The notes under the pieces: generated by a model
What the model saw: the letters and a program-made list of their open reading frames with translations, nothing else
Database searches by the model: none
Told to the model about the DNA's origin: nothing
Assembly (NCBI GenBank): GCA_029721515.1
Contig: CM056561.1
Coordinates: 12,374,001-12,438,000 of the forward strand
Direction of reading: 5' to 3'
From: Synanceia verrucosa
Lineage: Eukaryota > Chordata > Actinopteri > Perciformes > Synanceiidae
DNA length: 64,000 nt
Made by a program: the position numbers and the translations under genes
Shown: piece by piece, positions 44,931 through 56,536 of the stretch
Layout: the number at the start of each line of letters is the position of its first letter
Position numbering within the stretch: position 1 is the first letter of the stretch

Positions 44931-47900
44931 GATAAGAGCTGCTGGCCTTTCATATGGTTATCCATACAGAGCTGGACAGCCTGACATCTGTGGTAGAGCG
45001 ACAGATGCTGAACAGGCTTCTGTCCCTCATAAACAGTCCTCACCATCCACTGCACGGCGCCATCTCCAGACAGAGGAGCAGTTTCAGTGTCACATTGCTG
45101 AAAAAAAAATAAATTAAATAATTAAACTGGACTGTAGTAAAGAAGGATAGATTGGAAGAGGATGTTTTGATTCACACATGATTTTGCCATATTATGCTAA
45201 AATATTTTGTTTGTCATGCAAATACATTTTATGTCATATTAAAGGTCTGCAAACTAACATATAACTTTTTAATTTTTTAAATTCATCTATATATGCTTAA
45301 GTGAACATAGTATATGCTCTGTAGACCATTAATGTCTGTACATGGTAATTCATACAGTGCTTGTCCAGATATTTCTGAACCAATGTACTGAGCCACCTAT
45401 TGACATTGCCATTACTAGAGTCATGCCAAACATTAACCATGTTTCCTCCATATTCTACAGTGGTGGGAGAAAAAGCTGTAATTAGTCATTCTTATTGTCT
45501 ACAGTCAATGATTTCAAGCAAAAGATAGTCATAGTTTAATAATTTCAGAGCGGGGTTCCTCCAGAAGGACATGCCTCTGCACCACTCCTATGTTGTCTGA
45601 CATTAGGAACTAACAGCAGTATGTATGCCACTCATTTCAGATCATTTCAGTTCCTTTCCTCAGTTCAGCAAGCTCAGTGTTTTGATGATGATGCACTGAT
45701 GTTCTAATTAAGGCTTTTAATGGAGGGGAACCATATGTGCACATTCTTCATCTGAACTGGCACTAGAGTGAAAACTAGCTAACTGCACCGGTCAGTCCTT
45801 CTGATATAGATAAAATAAATAGCTCATGTTAGATATAACTTATCAGTCTAAAAGAATGTTGCAAGTTTAGCATCAAACCTTATCACTTTATTTGCCGAGA
45901 GCTGTCTTGTCTTGCCCAGAGGGTGCAAGAATTAAAAAGTCCCTACCATTGTTGACACCAAACGTATGCCTTTGTCCACAGACATCCTGTTCATTATACT
46001 TTAAATGTAAGGGCCACCATCAGTGGGCGATAGATAGTCATTTGACAGACACTTGAAATTAAAATCATCGAAATTATTACTTGAAATAGCTGCTCATTTG
46101 ACTTAAAACTAAAAGAAAAAACTTTCTGATTTGATAACATTTTTACTACATCTGTATAAAAGTATCACATCTGTCTCTGCGATGGGAGCAACACATTGAA
46201 TCAGAACAGCTTCGATTCTTTCCATGTGGAACGTTCACTGCTGCCCTGAAGGCTGAGCCAATTTCATATGATAGCCCTCCAGTTGAGAAGCTGTGAAATG
46301 TCAATTAGCCGCCATCCACCTCCACACAGTGTGCTCAGTTTCACTGGGTCCAGGGCTAATCACTCATCATTTACCCCCGGTACCTGTCTTGGTGGTGGCA
46401 GGGCAGTTGATGAGGGGTGGGGGGTGTACACAAGTACAAACACAAATACATAGATGCACACACATCTCTTTTTCCTATGACTCCCACCTCTGGACTTGCA
46501 GGTGCACATATTGTATCATATTATATCAATTTTATCAAGAGTATTTGTGAGGTAAAAGACAGTGAGGGAAAAAGTGGGGTAAGAACATGACTTTCACTGT
46601 TTAATGCTGAGCCTCAGCATGAACATTGAGAGAATGCTTCAGTATTGAGGGTGGGTGCAGTAGCTAGCAAGTCTTTTTTTTTAACCATGAAAGGCTCCAA
46701 TTGTGTCTGACAACATAATGGAAAGGATCCTACAGAGAAAATGTTTACTTACCATTGTGGTCTATTAGTACTTCTAAGTACCTTTCAAGGAGAAGTCTTG
46801 TTGTGAAATACTGGTGGCCATTTAATTCAAAGACCTTATCCACATTGTTGAAATCATAAATATAATCACCAATGACAGTGATTTTTTTAGATCACACTAA
46901 GCTACATTTTCTGTTCTCCTATACAACTTACTGTAATTGGCTGTCACTACAGACATTCATCACCAGTGTTAAATTCAATACATATAAGCTTTCACCAAAC
47001 ACTTTAACCTATAACCTTTACCGTACATGCACCTACAACACTTTGTTCCCATCGCAGACAGTACTCTTAAATGTAGGCAGGGTTGTTCCTGGTTGATGAT
47101 AGTCCTGTCAACCATGCACATATGCAGGGACAACAGTGGTGCAACTCTTGGGGCTCCTCCATCTATATCGCCTGATGCAATTTATTCTAGTTTAAGACAT
47201 GTTCGCTTTTGCCCTGTCAGACGCTTTTTCCCTCACCACTGCCTGCTGCTTTGTAGCCGGTCTGTAAAGCGAGACCTGGGGGGCGAGCTACACATGCTGA
47301 CGGAGCTCTTCAATTTCAAAAAGGCTTGTTGATTGTCTCCATCTCAGTCAATGAGATACTCAAAATTAATGGGTTTGAACATTAACTCCTCTATTGTGCA
47401 AGAGTGATGATTTTGCTGACCAACAATAACAGAGTGTAGTGTTTATAGTTCTGCCTTTATAGTGCTGGCTCAGGGTACCTCAACAGAAGGGGACGGAAAT
47501 ATAGGAGGGAACGGAGTGGTTCTATTGGTACCATCCACAACTTTGCAAAACACAAAAATAACTGTGAACTGGAATTGAACTGGACTGCTTGGTGGGAACC
47601 AAGATACCAAGTTAAATCCCTATGTGTAAATTTATTTGCCATTAAACTTGTTTCTGATTCTCATCCTGGTACTGAACATGGCTGTATATTGTGCCTCTAT
47701 GTAGAAATGTTAAATGTAATGTTATGTCTGGGAGGTTGATTGGGCTTTTGTAGAATACACTAATATCAACATTGTGTGAGGTTGTATGATTGTACAAGAA
47801 GATCTAATGTGATATAAACCAACCATATATAATATATATAATATAAATATAAACCAAGACATGCTGACAGGGCATGGACCATGTTGTAAGGCAATTTCAA

Positions 47901-48300
47901 ACAAAACATTTAGCAAAATTAAGAACAAAATTGATATACTGCACCTACAAAATTCACATTTTGGATTAGCTCTGGCACTTAATGTCACTTAAAAAAAGAA
48001 CCAAACTACAAAGAAAAAGAGCAACTTTCAGAGGTAATATTCAATGTCACTTTAACAACAGAGTGTTGTGGAGGCAGTTACACAAGATTACTCTAAAACA
48101 AATTGTGAGTTAATCTAAACAATAAATTCTCAGGAAGTTTAGGTTCTGTTTGACATTGCAATGTTTGGTTTAAGGTAAAGTCAGTGTAACTCTAATGTGA
48201 GGTTCATAACCTGAGCAATCCAAGACCTCAGAGACTTGGGTCTGAGGGTCTGATGTTTTCAGAGGAGTTTGAACCTGTGAACACTTTTGGTCCCCTTTTC
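44931..48300. other. Intergenic upstream of the natriuretic-peptide array
   Basis: Nothing gene-like. Bases 47455-47640 (tgctggctcagggtacctca ... ggtaccatcc ... ggtgggaaccaagat) look like a fragment of a small foldback DNA element, uncertain. Bases 46200-46340 form a compact, non-repetitive block with caattag cores, a weak candidate regulatory element. Confidence 0.4.
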
Positions 48301-48332
48301 CAACTGTTCCTACTCCCACGTTGGAACATTAG

Positions 48333-48384
48333 TCACACCTCGTTAATTTTCCCAGGCAGCATGACGGAATCAGGTCGCTATAAA
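48333..48384 (+). promoter_or_regulatory. CNP-3 core promoter: T-box motif and TATA box
   Basis: TATAAA at 48379-48384 lies 96 nt before the start codon; transcription would start near 48410. The octamer TCACACCT at 48333-48340 is a perfect T-box half-site 39 nt upstream of the TATA box. The TATA box is clear; use of the T-box site is inference. Confidence 0.7.
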
Positions 48385-48479
48385 GGAGGCACCTGGCCAC
48401 GAGACAGAGGAGAACGGAGGACTGAGTCGTGCCAGTTAGTCCTTACAGAAAAAAACAACTTCAGCATCTACAAAAGAAA

Positions 48480-49074
48480 ATGAACCCAAATATATCCGTT
48501 TGCTGTATATCTCTGCTTTTAATGCTTGATTTAATAGGAGCCAAACCTGTTTCTGATCTACAGGTAAGTTGACCTTTAAACTGACATACAAATATTAATA
48601 ATGAGGCAGTAAGGTGACATGAATACAGCATATTTCAAAGGTGGTGTGTCATTACCACAAATGGTGTCATTACTGTCTTTTTATTTTATGTTTCTATTGC
48701 AGGCTATACATGTTGCCAACTAAAATTTGTGTGCATTATTATTATTATTATTATTTTCCCCGCAGAGTTTGAAGCAGCTTTTAGAAGAGGAGATCAACAC
48801 TGCGCCATATTACTCGGAGGAGGAGATGGAGATGAAGGGAAAGGATGGAAACATAGACAAGTCGGTGTTCGGAGCTCCAGAGGAACTCCCATGGGATTCC
48901 TCCGATCCCAGCAACTCGGCACTAGCCGCTAAAGAAAACGTCCTCTCGCGACTCTTTAAAGACCTCATGAGGACCTCCAAGCGCTCTTGGAGCCGGTACA
49001 AGAAGGGCGGGCTGAGGAGCTGCTTCGGTGTCCGACTAGAGAGGATCGGCTCTTTTAGCGGGCTGGGATGCTGA
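48480..49074 (+). CDS. cnp3: C-type natriuretic peptide 3 precursor (CNP-3)
   Basis: Secreted peptide hormone acting on natriuretic-peptide receptor guanylyl cyclases. Coding exons 48480-48563 and 48766-49074 give a 130-residue prepropeptide. Residues 1 to about 21 are a hydrophobic signal peptide (ISVCCISLLLMLDLIG). An acidic propeptide follows, then a dibasic KK and a 22-residue C-terminus, GGLRSC..., whose 17-residue ring CFGVRLERIGSFSGLGC (114-130) ends the protein. The lack of a tail after the second Cys is the hallmark of CNPs. Its place next to clcn6, BNP and ANP identifies the teleost CNP-3 paralogue rather than CNP-1, -2 or -4 (established synteny). Two nt after the cysteine codon's stop, a donor (TGAG|gtacat) leads to an untranslated exon 3 starting at about 49788. 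Confidence 0.93.
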
Positions 49075-49787
49075 GGTACATATTCATACATTTATCCTCA
49101 ATTAAATAACCCCATTCACATAGAAAAAGAGCTGGAGAACGTTTTTCAGAACATAAAGCAGAAGGCAACTGTCAATTTAGTCATAAAAGTGCAAACACAT
49201 GAGGCGATGTTAAATGGATGGCAATTTCTTTTTAATTTCTCTATGGAATATAGAAAACCATATTTGGAGGATAGAATAAATAAAAATTCAGCCAGAAGAT
49301 GAATAGTGGTAAAAACGGACTGATCTTATAATAATTACAGTATTTTACAGGTATTGTTCATTACTATCGTCTATCATTAATTCAAATTAATATAAATTAC
49401 CAATTGATAATTGATATACTTAAGTGTGTGATCTTATTTATCAATTTATTATATCAGTCTTATTTTACTACATGTATTTCACTGCACACACAGAAAATAA
49501 CTGTGACCTAACTTGAATAAAACAGCAGAGAGGAATAGAGATTAAGCAAATACTTTAAAAATCTTTCAATATCCCCCATGGATAGTTAGTATGTTTTTCA
49601 TGACGATATCCTTATAATTAATTGCAATGAAATGAAAATGCATGAAAAAAAAAAACCTGAAATATTATCACTGATCTACTGAAGCTGCTGGAGGTTTAGT
49701 GGCTCATTGCTCAGTAGCCAGTGCAGATAATGTTACAAGTAACTTTTTCATCAGGTAAATTAAAAGGTTTTTTTGTTCTCTCAACAG

Positions 49788-49945
49788 GCGTGAATGACTC
49801 TGGGTTCTCCCATCTGCACATCAGTGTGACCATAAGCTCCTGTCACAGTCACACCGCTTTGACTGTTCACGGTTGTCACTCAGAACTGCAATTTCCCTTT
49901 TCGTGTGTGAGCTATTAAATAATAAATTATTAAGAATGTATTTAC
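49788..49945 (+). other. cnp3: CNP-3 untranslated exon 3 and poly(A) signal
   Basis: The acceptor tctctcaacag (ending 49787) follows a T-rich tract and matches the donor at 49076. AATAAA at 49921-49926 would end the transcript at about 49945. Inferred by analogy with the three-exon layout of the BNP and ANP genes. Confidence 0.6.
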
Positions 49946-51030
49946 TATTTATTAATTTATTGTTGTGCAGTTGCCTTGTATTGTAGTAAAATAATTATTT
50001 TGCATAATAGCTGAGTCTGTGATTGATTTGTTACGTCTTTGGGCACAACTGAAAGCAGCTATACAATGGGGACAAGAGGAATAATTTTAAATATTACATA
50101 TGTTTTATATATGGTAAATAAACGAGTGTGTTACATGGGGGAGCATTGAATTCATAATTTCATTTAAGCATTTTTGCTTTTTGTTGGTTACATCACACTC
50201 AGTTTCATATCAAATGTCTATTATTGGTCAAAGGATTTGGTTTCACATTGATGAGGGGAGCCATTGCCAACATGCATTTGACTCTAACTTGATATGCATT
50301 TGTGAAATGCAGCAAGAATGAAAGATGAATGAAACAGCTGGAGTGTCCAACTTTTACGCACAAACTCACGCATTGTCCACACGTGAAAATGTCTTTACAT
50401 TTGCAGCATCTTACCACCAGCTGATTCGCCTTTTACTTGCCACAAATAGTATTTAATAAAAATTTAATTATTTCACAATCGGACTGGAGCTAGGCGGTAT
50501 AAACATTCGGGGCTTGATGTTTTAGAATCTGTACCTCATGTGGGAAGAAAAACATGACCACAGCCTTGGGAAAAAAAATGTGTATAATTGTTATACAGCG
50601 GTTTATCTTTTGGGAACCAAAAATATTTTTTAAGTTACTTAACAAACATCAACAATCATAACAATCTGGCATAAACAATATCACTAAGCATGCAACTAGT
50701 ACAGGTTAGTAAATAATGTCTGAATCCATGCTATAATAAGGTGCTCGATTTGCCAATCAATGATCTCCAGCAATACCAAGGACATGTGGTCTTCAAAATA
50801 AATGAATGACTATTATATACTAAATATATTCTAAACTGAATATCAATAAAATACTGAATATCATAAACTAAATATTGTCTGAATATTAGCCAAACAAGTA
50901 CATTCAATTCAACTCAATTATATATCATTTCTATAGGGAATATCATAGCAATAGTATAGCAGTAGTGGTTGCATTGATTACACCTCCATGACAATGTTGG
51001 GGGGGACACATATCTAGTAATCAGTCAGTC
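49946..51030. other. Intergenic, no feature seen
   Basis: AT-rich spacer between CNP-3 and a dispersed repeat. Nothing recognised. Confidence 0.5.
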
Positions 51031-51392
51031 AGTCAATCCATCCATCCATCCATCCATCCATCCATTTTCTACCACTTATCCTCACATAGGGTCGCAGGGG
51101 GATGGAGCCGGCGAAAAGCTTGGTACACCCGCCAGCTCATCGCAGGACACATAGAGACAGACTCGCACTCATATTCACACACAATTAGCCAGTCAAACTA
51201 CTCCCCATGCATGTTTTTGGATGGTGGGAGGAAGCCGGGGTACCCAGAGAGAACCCACGCAGACACGGGGAGAACATGCAAACTCCACACAGAAAGGCCC
51301 CGGGCTGGGAATCAAACCCGGCACGTTCTTGCTGTGGGGCGACAGTGCTAACCACTGTTAGCACTGTGGTTGGCACTGTTAGCACTGTTAGC
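51031..51392 (+). repeat. Dispersed fish repeat with (TCCA)n head
   Basis: (tcca)n at 51031-51063, then accacttatcctcacatagg, ccatgcatgtttttggatgg, gagaacatgcaaactccaca and cgacagtgctaaccactgtt, followed by a short ttagcactg mini-array (51355-51392). Same family as 32726-33056. Confidence 0.88.
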
Positions 51393-52800
51393 ACTGCCTC
51401 ATTGTGATAAGCTTGTCAAATTGTTTTAATCTGTAATTCCAAACTTTTTTGATTGTGACCTCTTCAACAAATGAAAAGAAGGAGAAAGAAAACACTTGGA
51501 CCTCTTGTCATGGCTTTGATATCTATATGAATTTTTCACAGAAGAGACTTTTACATCGACTTTTACTGAAATCTTCACATAGTAGTTTTATTTGAATAAC
51601 GAAGATCAAATTCTACCAAAAATCCATAGAATGCAGGCAGATTTGTGTTTGCATCACATTTGCTCCACAACTGGTCCACCTAACTACAGTTAACGCTGCT
51701 GAGCAGGTAGTGTTCAGTGGGGTCATCTGATTGTTTTCACTGACAACAGCAAGTGCTGAAAAATGCTAAAATCCTCTGTGGAGCTGAGGGGAACTGCAGA
51801 TTGGATGATACTTCTCTGAGTGTTTTTAACTATCGGCAACACATTTTGCCATTACAATATAAATATATTGATTAGCACAGCTTTTTAACATAGAGGCCAT
51901 AAGTCAATGGCTGTCATGGAGCAGTACCCTGAGAGCTGGTATGACACTTACAATGAAGCTGCATTGTAAATTTTGTTTTGGGGGAATCATATTTTTTATT
52001 TTTGACCCCTTGCAAATACATTGGTTGATATTACTTTCAACCAAGTGACCGTTGTTTGTGTCCTGGGGGAAACTAAAAGTCAGCATCCACTTATTTTGTA
52101 TTAACCTTTACTTTACAAGTCATTTTAAACCAAACCGTCATGGTTTTGCATTTTTTGTTTTGTTTCAATATATGATTGACCATGTCCAGACTACCAGGAC
52201 TAAGCTATGGACCTGAGGCCACAGTGCCTTCGCTTTTCTTTTTTCTATTTCTTCAACACCCATTTTTCTCTGATCACGAATCTTATACCTTTCTTCCTCT
52301 CATTTCATGACTTTAACATATTTGTTTCTTTATTTTGGTCATGGTTTCTTTTGTATGTTTGGTTAAGTGTCTTGGATCATTTGGGAAAAACACTATATGA
52401 ATGCCATGTATTATTATTATTATTATTATTATTGTTATTGTTATTGTTATTATTATTAAAGTGTTTAAAATGGCAATCTCAATCTGGGAGACAATGCATT
52501 TCCCTCAAAACATAATCAAAACTGCAGTTTGGTTGTGTGGGTAATTGCATCTTCCTTAAGGACCCTTGAGAGGAGTTTCGGAAAAGTGTTCCTCCCATTG
52601 AAGGCTGATTGCTCGAAGCAGCAGACTACTCCACAGCAATCACGTACACACCTCAATTTAGTAACACTGTCACTGTCTGCTAGTCTACTACTTCCTGTAG
52701 CTCAGTGACAACAATGTCCCATATACAGGGGGGTTGGTGTATGTTTCTGAAACAAAGTAGCAAATGGAAGTGGCTATGTCATACGAATGTGCCATATCTA
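51393..52800. other. Intergenic between CNP-3 and BNP, with a LINE-like tail
   Basis: Bases 52150-52455 resemble the 3' end of a fish LINE (gtgtcttggatcatttggga, then cactatatgaatgccatgta) with an (att)n/(gtt)n tail at 52408-52457. The rest is plain. Confidence 0.5.
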
Positions 52801-52841
52801 AGAGACAACGCTTTAAAAGGAGCAGTTTCCGACAGCTCCTG

Positions 52842-52914
52842 TTATCAGAGTCAGGTGTCAGGAATGCCAGTCTAATTCCTAGCATACCAACGTGAGTCAA
52901 GCTTATGTATAAAA
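52842..52914 (+). promoter_or_regulatory. nppb: BNP proximal promoter
   Basis: TATAAAA at 52908-52914, 113 nt before the start codon. Upstream are a GATA-type site (TTATCA, 52842-52847) and an M-CAT-like GGAATG (52861-52866), motif classes known to act in mammalian BNP promoters. TATA is clear; the factor sites are short and inferred. Confidence 0.65.
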
Positions 52915-53026
52915 GAACAGAGGTTGCTGCTGTGTGCTCCAGCATCCAAACAGCTACCAAGCAAAGAAGCCAAAGAACCTGAACAGTGTCCCATCCGTTG
53001 ATACGACCAACAGGAACTCACAAAGA

Positions 53027-53914
53027 ATGATGCATCTGTCATCCATTCCCCTTTGTGGCCTCTTGGTCATCTTAAACCTGCAGTTGTCCAGCACGTATCC
53101 CATCAGCACCAGTTTGACTGACACCGACATGGACATCCTGAAGGTGAGTCTTGAAATTAGTGACTGTGAAACTTCAGTTTGGAAAGTTGGAGTTCCAGGG
53201 TATATGAGTCCTTGCAGAAATTTGAGGAAATTGAATAAGTTGATTCTCTAGCTAAAAAGAATAATACGTGCAGGAGAGGATCACAGTGCTTCCAATAGTC
53301 TTAACATCTGCTTCTGATGTATCACAATCTTCAAATGTACTACCAAAAATGTTTGACAGTCTCTCCTATAAATGTAAATCCTCAACACAAAATGAAGCGT
53401 TTATCTTTAATATGCAAGACCTCGCCTAATTTTTGTATGTGTGGCTGTTGCAGATGCTCCTTCACAGACTCGAGGAGTCAGTACCTGATGTGGATCAGAG
53501 AGTCCCTGCAGCGAGGAATGATCTGGACAGCCTGAACACTGAAGAGGCAGCAGATGACCAGCAGCCGCAAACTGGACTGGATGAGGCAGCAATCAGGCAG
53601 TTTCTCTCAGCAAAGAACCTGAAGAGTGTCCCAAATGACTCTTTCAGGAAATCCTCAGGCTGCTTTGGTCGACGGATGGAGAGAATAGGCTCCATGAGCT
53701 CTCTGGGGTGCAACACTGTCGGCAAATACAGTAAGTTACTGTGCAAACAGCTTTATATATAATGTGTTCATTCAATCATAGAAATTACATAGTTAAGTAC
53801 AGTGTACCATGAATTGGTATTGTATTTTTGCCATTAATGAGAGTCATTAGGAAGTATGTCATTTAGTCATAATAACAGATTTGTTGTTGTCTCTTTTTTA
53901 CAGATCCAAAGTAA
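53027..53914 (+). CDS. nppb: B-type natriuretic peptide precursor (BNP)
   Basis: Cardiac natriuretic hormone precursor of 134 residues. Coding exons 53027-53143, 53454-53730 and 53904-53914. Exon 1 gives a signal peptide (about 1-25, hydrophobic core LCGLLVILNLQL); two in-frame ATGs (53027, 53030) are possible starts. Exon 2 carries the propeptide (EAADDQQPQTGLDEAA), a basic FRKSSG stretch and the ring CFGRRMERIGSMSSLGC (109-125), followed by the tail NTVGKYNPK, whose last residues come from the 11-nt third exon. Ring residues SMSSLG and the short tail with Tyr-Asn-Pro match teleost BNPs. The 3' UTR (53915 to about 54090) has several ATTTA elements and AATAAA at 54070. Confidence 0.95.
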
Positions 53915-53968
53915 AGATGAAGTCTTACCATCTAAATTCTGGAACTACAATGTCTCTACCAAAGATGT

Positions 53969-54090
53969 TTTAAACGCTATTTATTTACTAATATTTATTA
54001 TTGTTAGCTTACAAGTATATTTATTTAAAATGGATGTAAGACTGTTCTTTATGTACTGTTGAATGTTTTAATAAATGTTTACAACTGCAA
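53969..54090 (+). promoter_or_regulatory. nppb: BNP 3' UTR AU-rich element and poly(A) signal
   Basis: ATTTA occurs around 53979-53995 (in tatttatttac and atatttatta) and again at about 54018-54027 (tatttattta), within 110 nt of the stop. AATAAA is at 54070-54075. Clustered AUUUA motifs speed mRNA decay (established) and are known from BNP mRNAs. Confidence 0.75.
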
Positions 54091-56215
54091 ATAACTTAAC
54101 GGAGAATTGCTTAAGAATCACAGCAAATAGTCAGTAACCATGCACAAACACCCACACAAAGATCATAATGTCAATGAATACAATGATTCTCATGCAGCAT
54201 CCAAAGATACAAAAGAATGGCCGCCTCTTACAGTGAACATATTTGCAATTGACAATGATAAAATACAACCCAACCCAGGCCCCAGTTCTTTTCAACAGGA
54301 GTAAATGTTACGGTCACATGGTTTTCATTGTCTTACATTCATTTGTCCAATACGAGACACTTAGATGATGAGAGAAAGCCACAATAAGGTTGGTGTGCCG
54401 CAGATAATGGCATCTGCTGTTGAGACTATGATGGACAATGACCACTTTTGATTCTCAAATTAAGATCCACTTTCAGCTGCATCTTTCATCAACGAGTCAG
54501 GTTTGCTGGGTTGTCATGGGGGTGGTTCCAATGTCTTCAGTTGAGACAATGAAGGCTGAGCAAATCTGCCAAAGGACATTTGAATACTCAAGGAGAAATC
54601 GAGAAAGTGGACCTTGAGTTCAGAATTAAAACTACCAATACTATCTTTCTGTCTTTTCTGTGTTATTAGCACATCTGCAAATTACAGAGAAAAGATGTTT
54701 GTTAAATGTCAAAATCTGTATTTCAAACAGTTTCCAACCAGAGTGCATGTCAGCAAGAATGGGAGCTGGCAAAACAATATTCCCTCAAGGTCAGTAGATG
54801 CTTCCTTGTTATGGAACTAAATGTTTAACTTTTGTGACTCTGACTCATGGTGGCCCATGGCCCATGTTACGTAAAGAGTAGATATTGACAATTCATACAT
54901 TGGTCCACTCACTCTGTCTCAGTAAAATAAATAGTTAACCTTTTTGGGAACTAGTTACTTCTTTGGAGGGAGTGAGATAATGTTGTCAAACTCATGTCTG
55001 TGTGTTACATATGAAGCTACAGCCAGACAGTTATTCCCTTACCTTGTAAACAGATTAAATAGATTATGTCTGTTAATCAATGAGCTCCAAAAGTGTTGGT
55101 AAGTGTATTTATAAACCAAGCGAGCTGCTTTGAGTCTTCATGCTAAGTTGAAAAACGTCTAAATTATGAATTCCAAATATGATACTTCCATAGTTTAGCT
55201 CAAGCACTATTTGTGAACATGAGCTTCTGCGCTCAAAGGAAAGGGACCTGATTTTGTGGACCCACAGAATGTTTGTTTTCTGTTTTTGTACCCAAATGAG
55301 TTTTACACTGTTATGTAGTCTTCTAAGTTGTGAAACAGCAAATGTACCCATGTAATCAGAACATTCTCCATCATTCATTTGAGCATGCGTAACTGTTACG
55401 CAACAGTTGTGTGGAGCCACTTGAATCATTACTGTTATTGAAAAATATGTTGAAGCTAAATCAACCTGATTGGTCCAACATCATCACTTGGTCGCAACAC
55501 CCAGTGTGTTATAAATACACAAGATGTCACTGCATCTTCAAATGGAATGCTTTTTCAGACTATCCCCTTATAGGAAATTAGCAACAAAACAAATCAATCT
55601 AGACATGGCTCATTTTCAAAGATATGCAGTTTTTCAAAATATCATAGTTTTGGTTGCCAAACTGAAGATAATTATGTAACTTCATACAAAAAGTCTAATT
55701 AGGGGCAAATGATGAAAAAAAAAAACTCTTTCAATTGTCATTTTAAGGAAATTATAGTAAAGCTAATGTAATGTAATTAAAATGTACTTCTAGTAACAAT
55801 AAATTGTTTGTATTTTATTTTCACCATGTAGCGCCATCTCAACTTATATAAAAACAAAACTGTGGGGTCTGTTTAAACAGCCAAAACAAAACGCTGATTG
55901 TTTTACAATTGCTCATGGGACACAAAAAATTATATTTTTCTCCTTTGTTTTTTCCTTAATGAGGACACACCTCAGATGAGAATGATGACATTCCTCTCCT
56001 ATCTAAACAATGCAGCATCACAGTATCCCAAAAGCAGCAGCAGTTTTAACCTACTATGGTATTTTTCAGACTCAGGAGTGTAGACAGTGTCAAGTATTTG
56101 CATGGTGAATGCTGCATTCCTGTCAATACACACCATGTCTGAGCTCAGAGCTCCAAGATGGCTCCTGAGGTCATGCCACTGTGGGCTGGTAAGCATGATG
56201 ATACACAGACACGTA
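54091..56215. other. Intergenic between BNP and ANP, no feature seen
   Basis: AT-rich; the ORFs present lack coding character. No repeat family recognised. Confidence 0.45.
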
Positions 56216-56218
56216 TGC

Positions 56219-56219
<1 letters not shown>

Positions 56220-56283
<64 letters not shown>
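56220..56283. repeat. (CA)n microsatellite upstream of ANP
   Basis: About 31 CA units. Paired in inverted orientation with a (TG)n tract at 56427-56457. Confidence 0.97.
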
Positions 56284-56286
<3 letters not shown>

Positions 56287-56308
56287 CACATCACCTACCA
56301 CCAAGTGC

Positions 56309-56420
56309 CACTTAAAAGGACATTTGACCAGCTGCCTTATCACGCAGAGGTGTCAGAATGCTCTTGACGCGATCTACAATATGATGCGCAACTGACACTG
56401 ACTGTCTCTTGCATGGTGAC

Positions 56421-56460
<40 letters not shown>

Positions 56461-56489
56461 CACGCATGCGTGTTGGCAAGTATATAAAA
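56309..56489 (+). promoter_or_regulatory. nppa: ANP promoter region: NKX-type site, (TG)n tract and TATA box
   Basis: TATAAAA at 56483-56489, 48 nt before the ATG, so the 5' UTR is very short. A (TG)n run at 56427-56457 ends about 26 nt upstream of it. CACTTAA at 56309-56315 fits the NKX2-5 binding consensus known from mammalian ANP promoters; occupancy is inference. Confidence 0.65.
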
Positions 56490-56536
56490 ACCTGCAGTGC
56501 AGGCTGTAGTATCAGCAGCTGCAGCAGAAGGATAAC

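Noticed and set aside
47455..47640. A complete MITE
   Set aside because: Motifs resemble a foldback element, but I could not define paired ends or a target duplication.
55999..56395. Cys/Val- and Thr/His-repeat ORFs
   Set aside because: Translation of the (CA)n tract on either strand.
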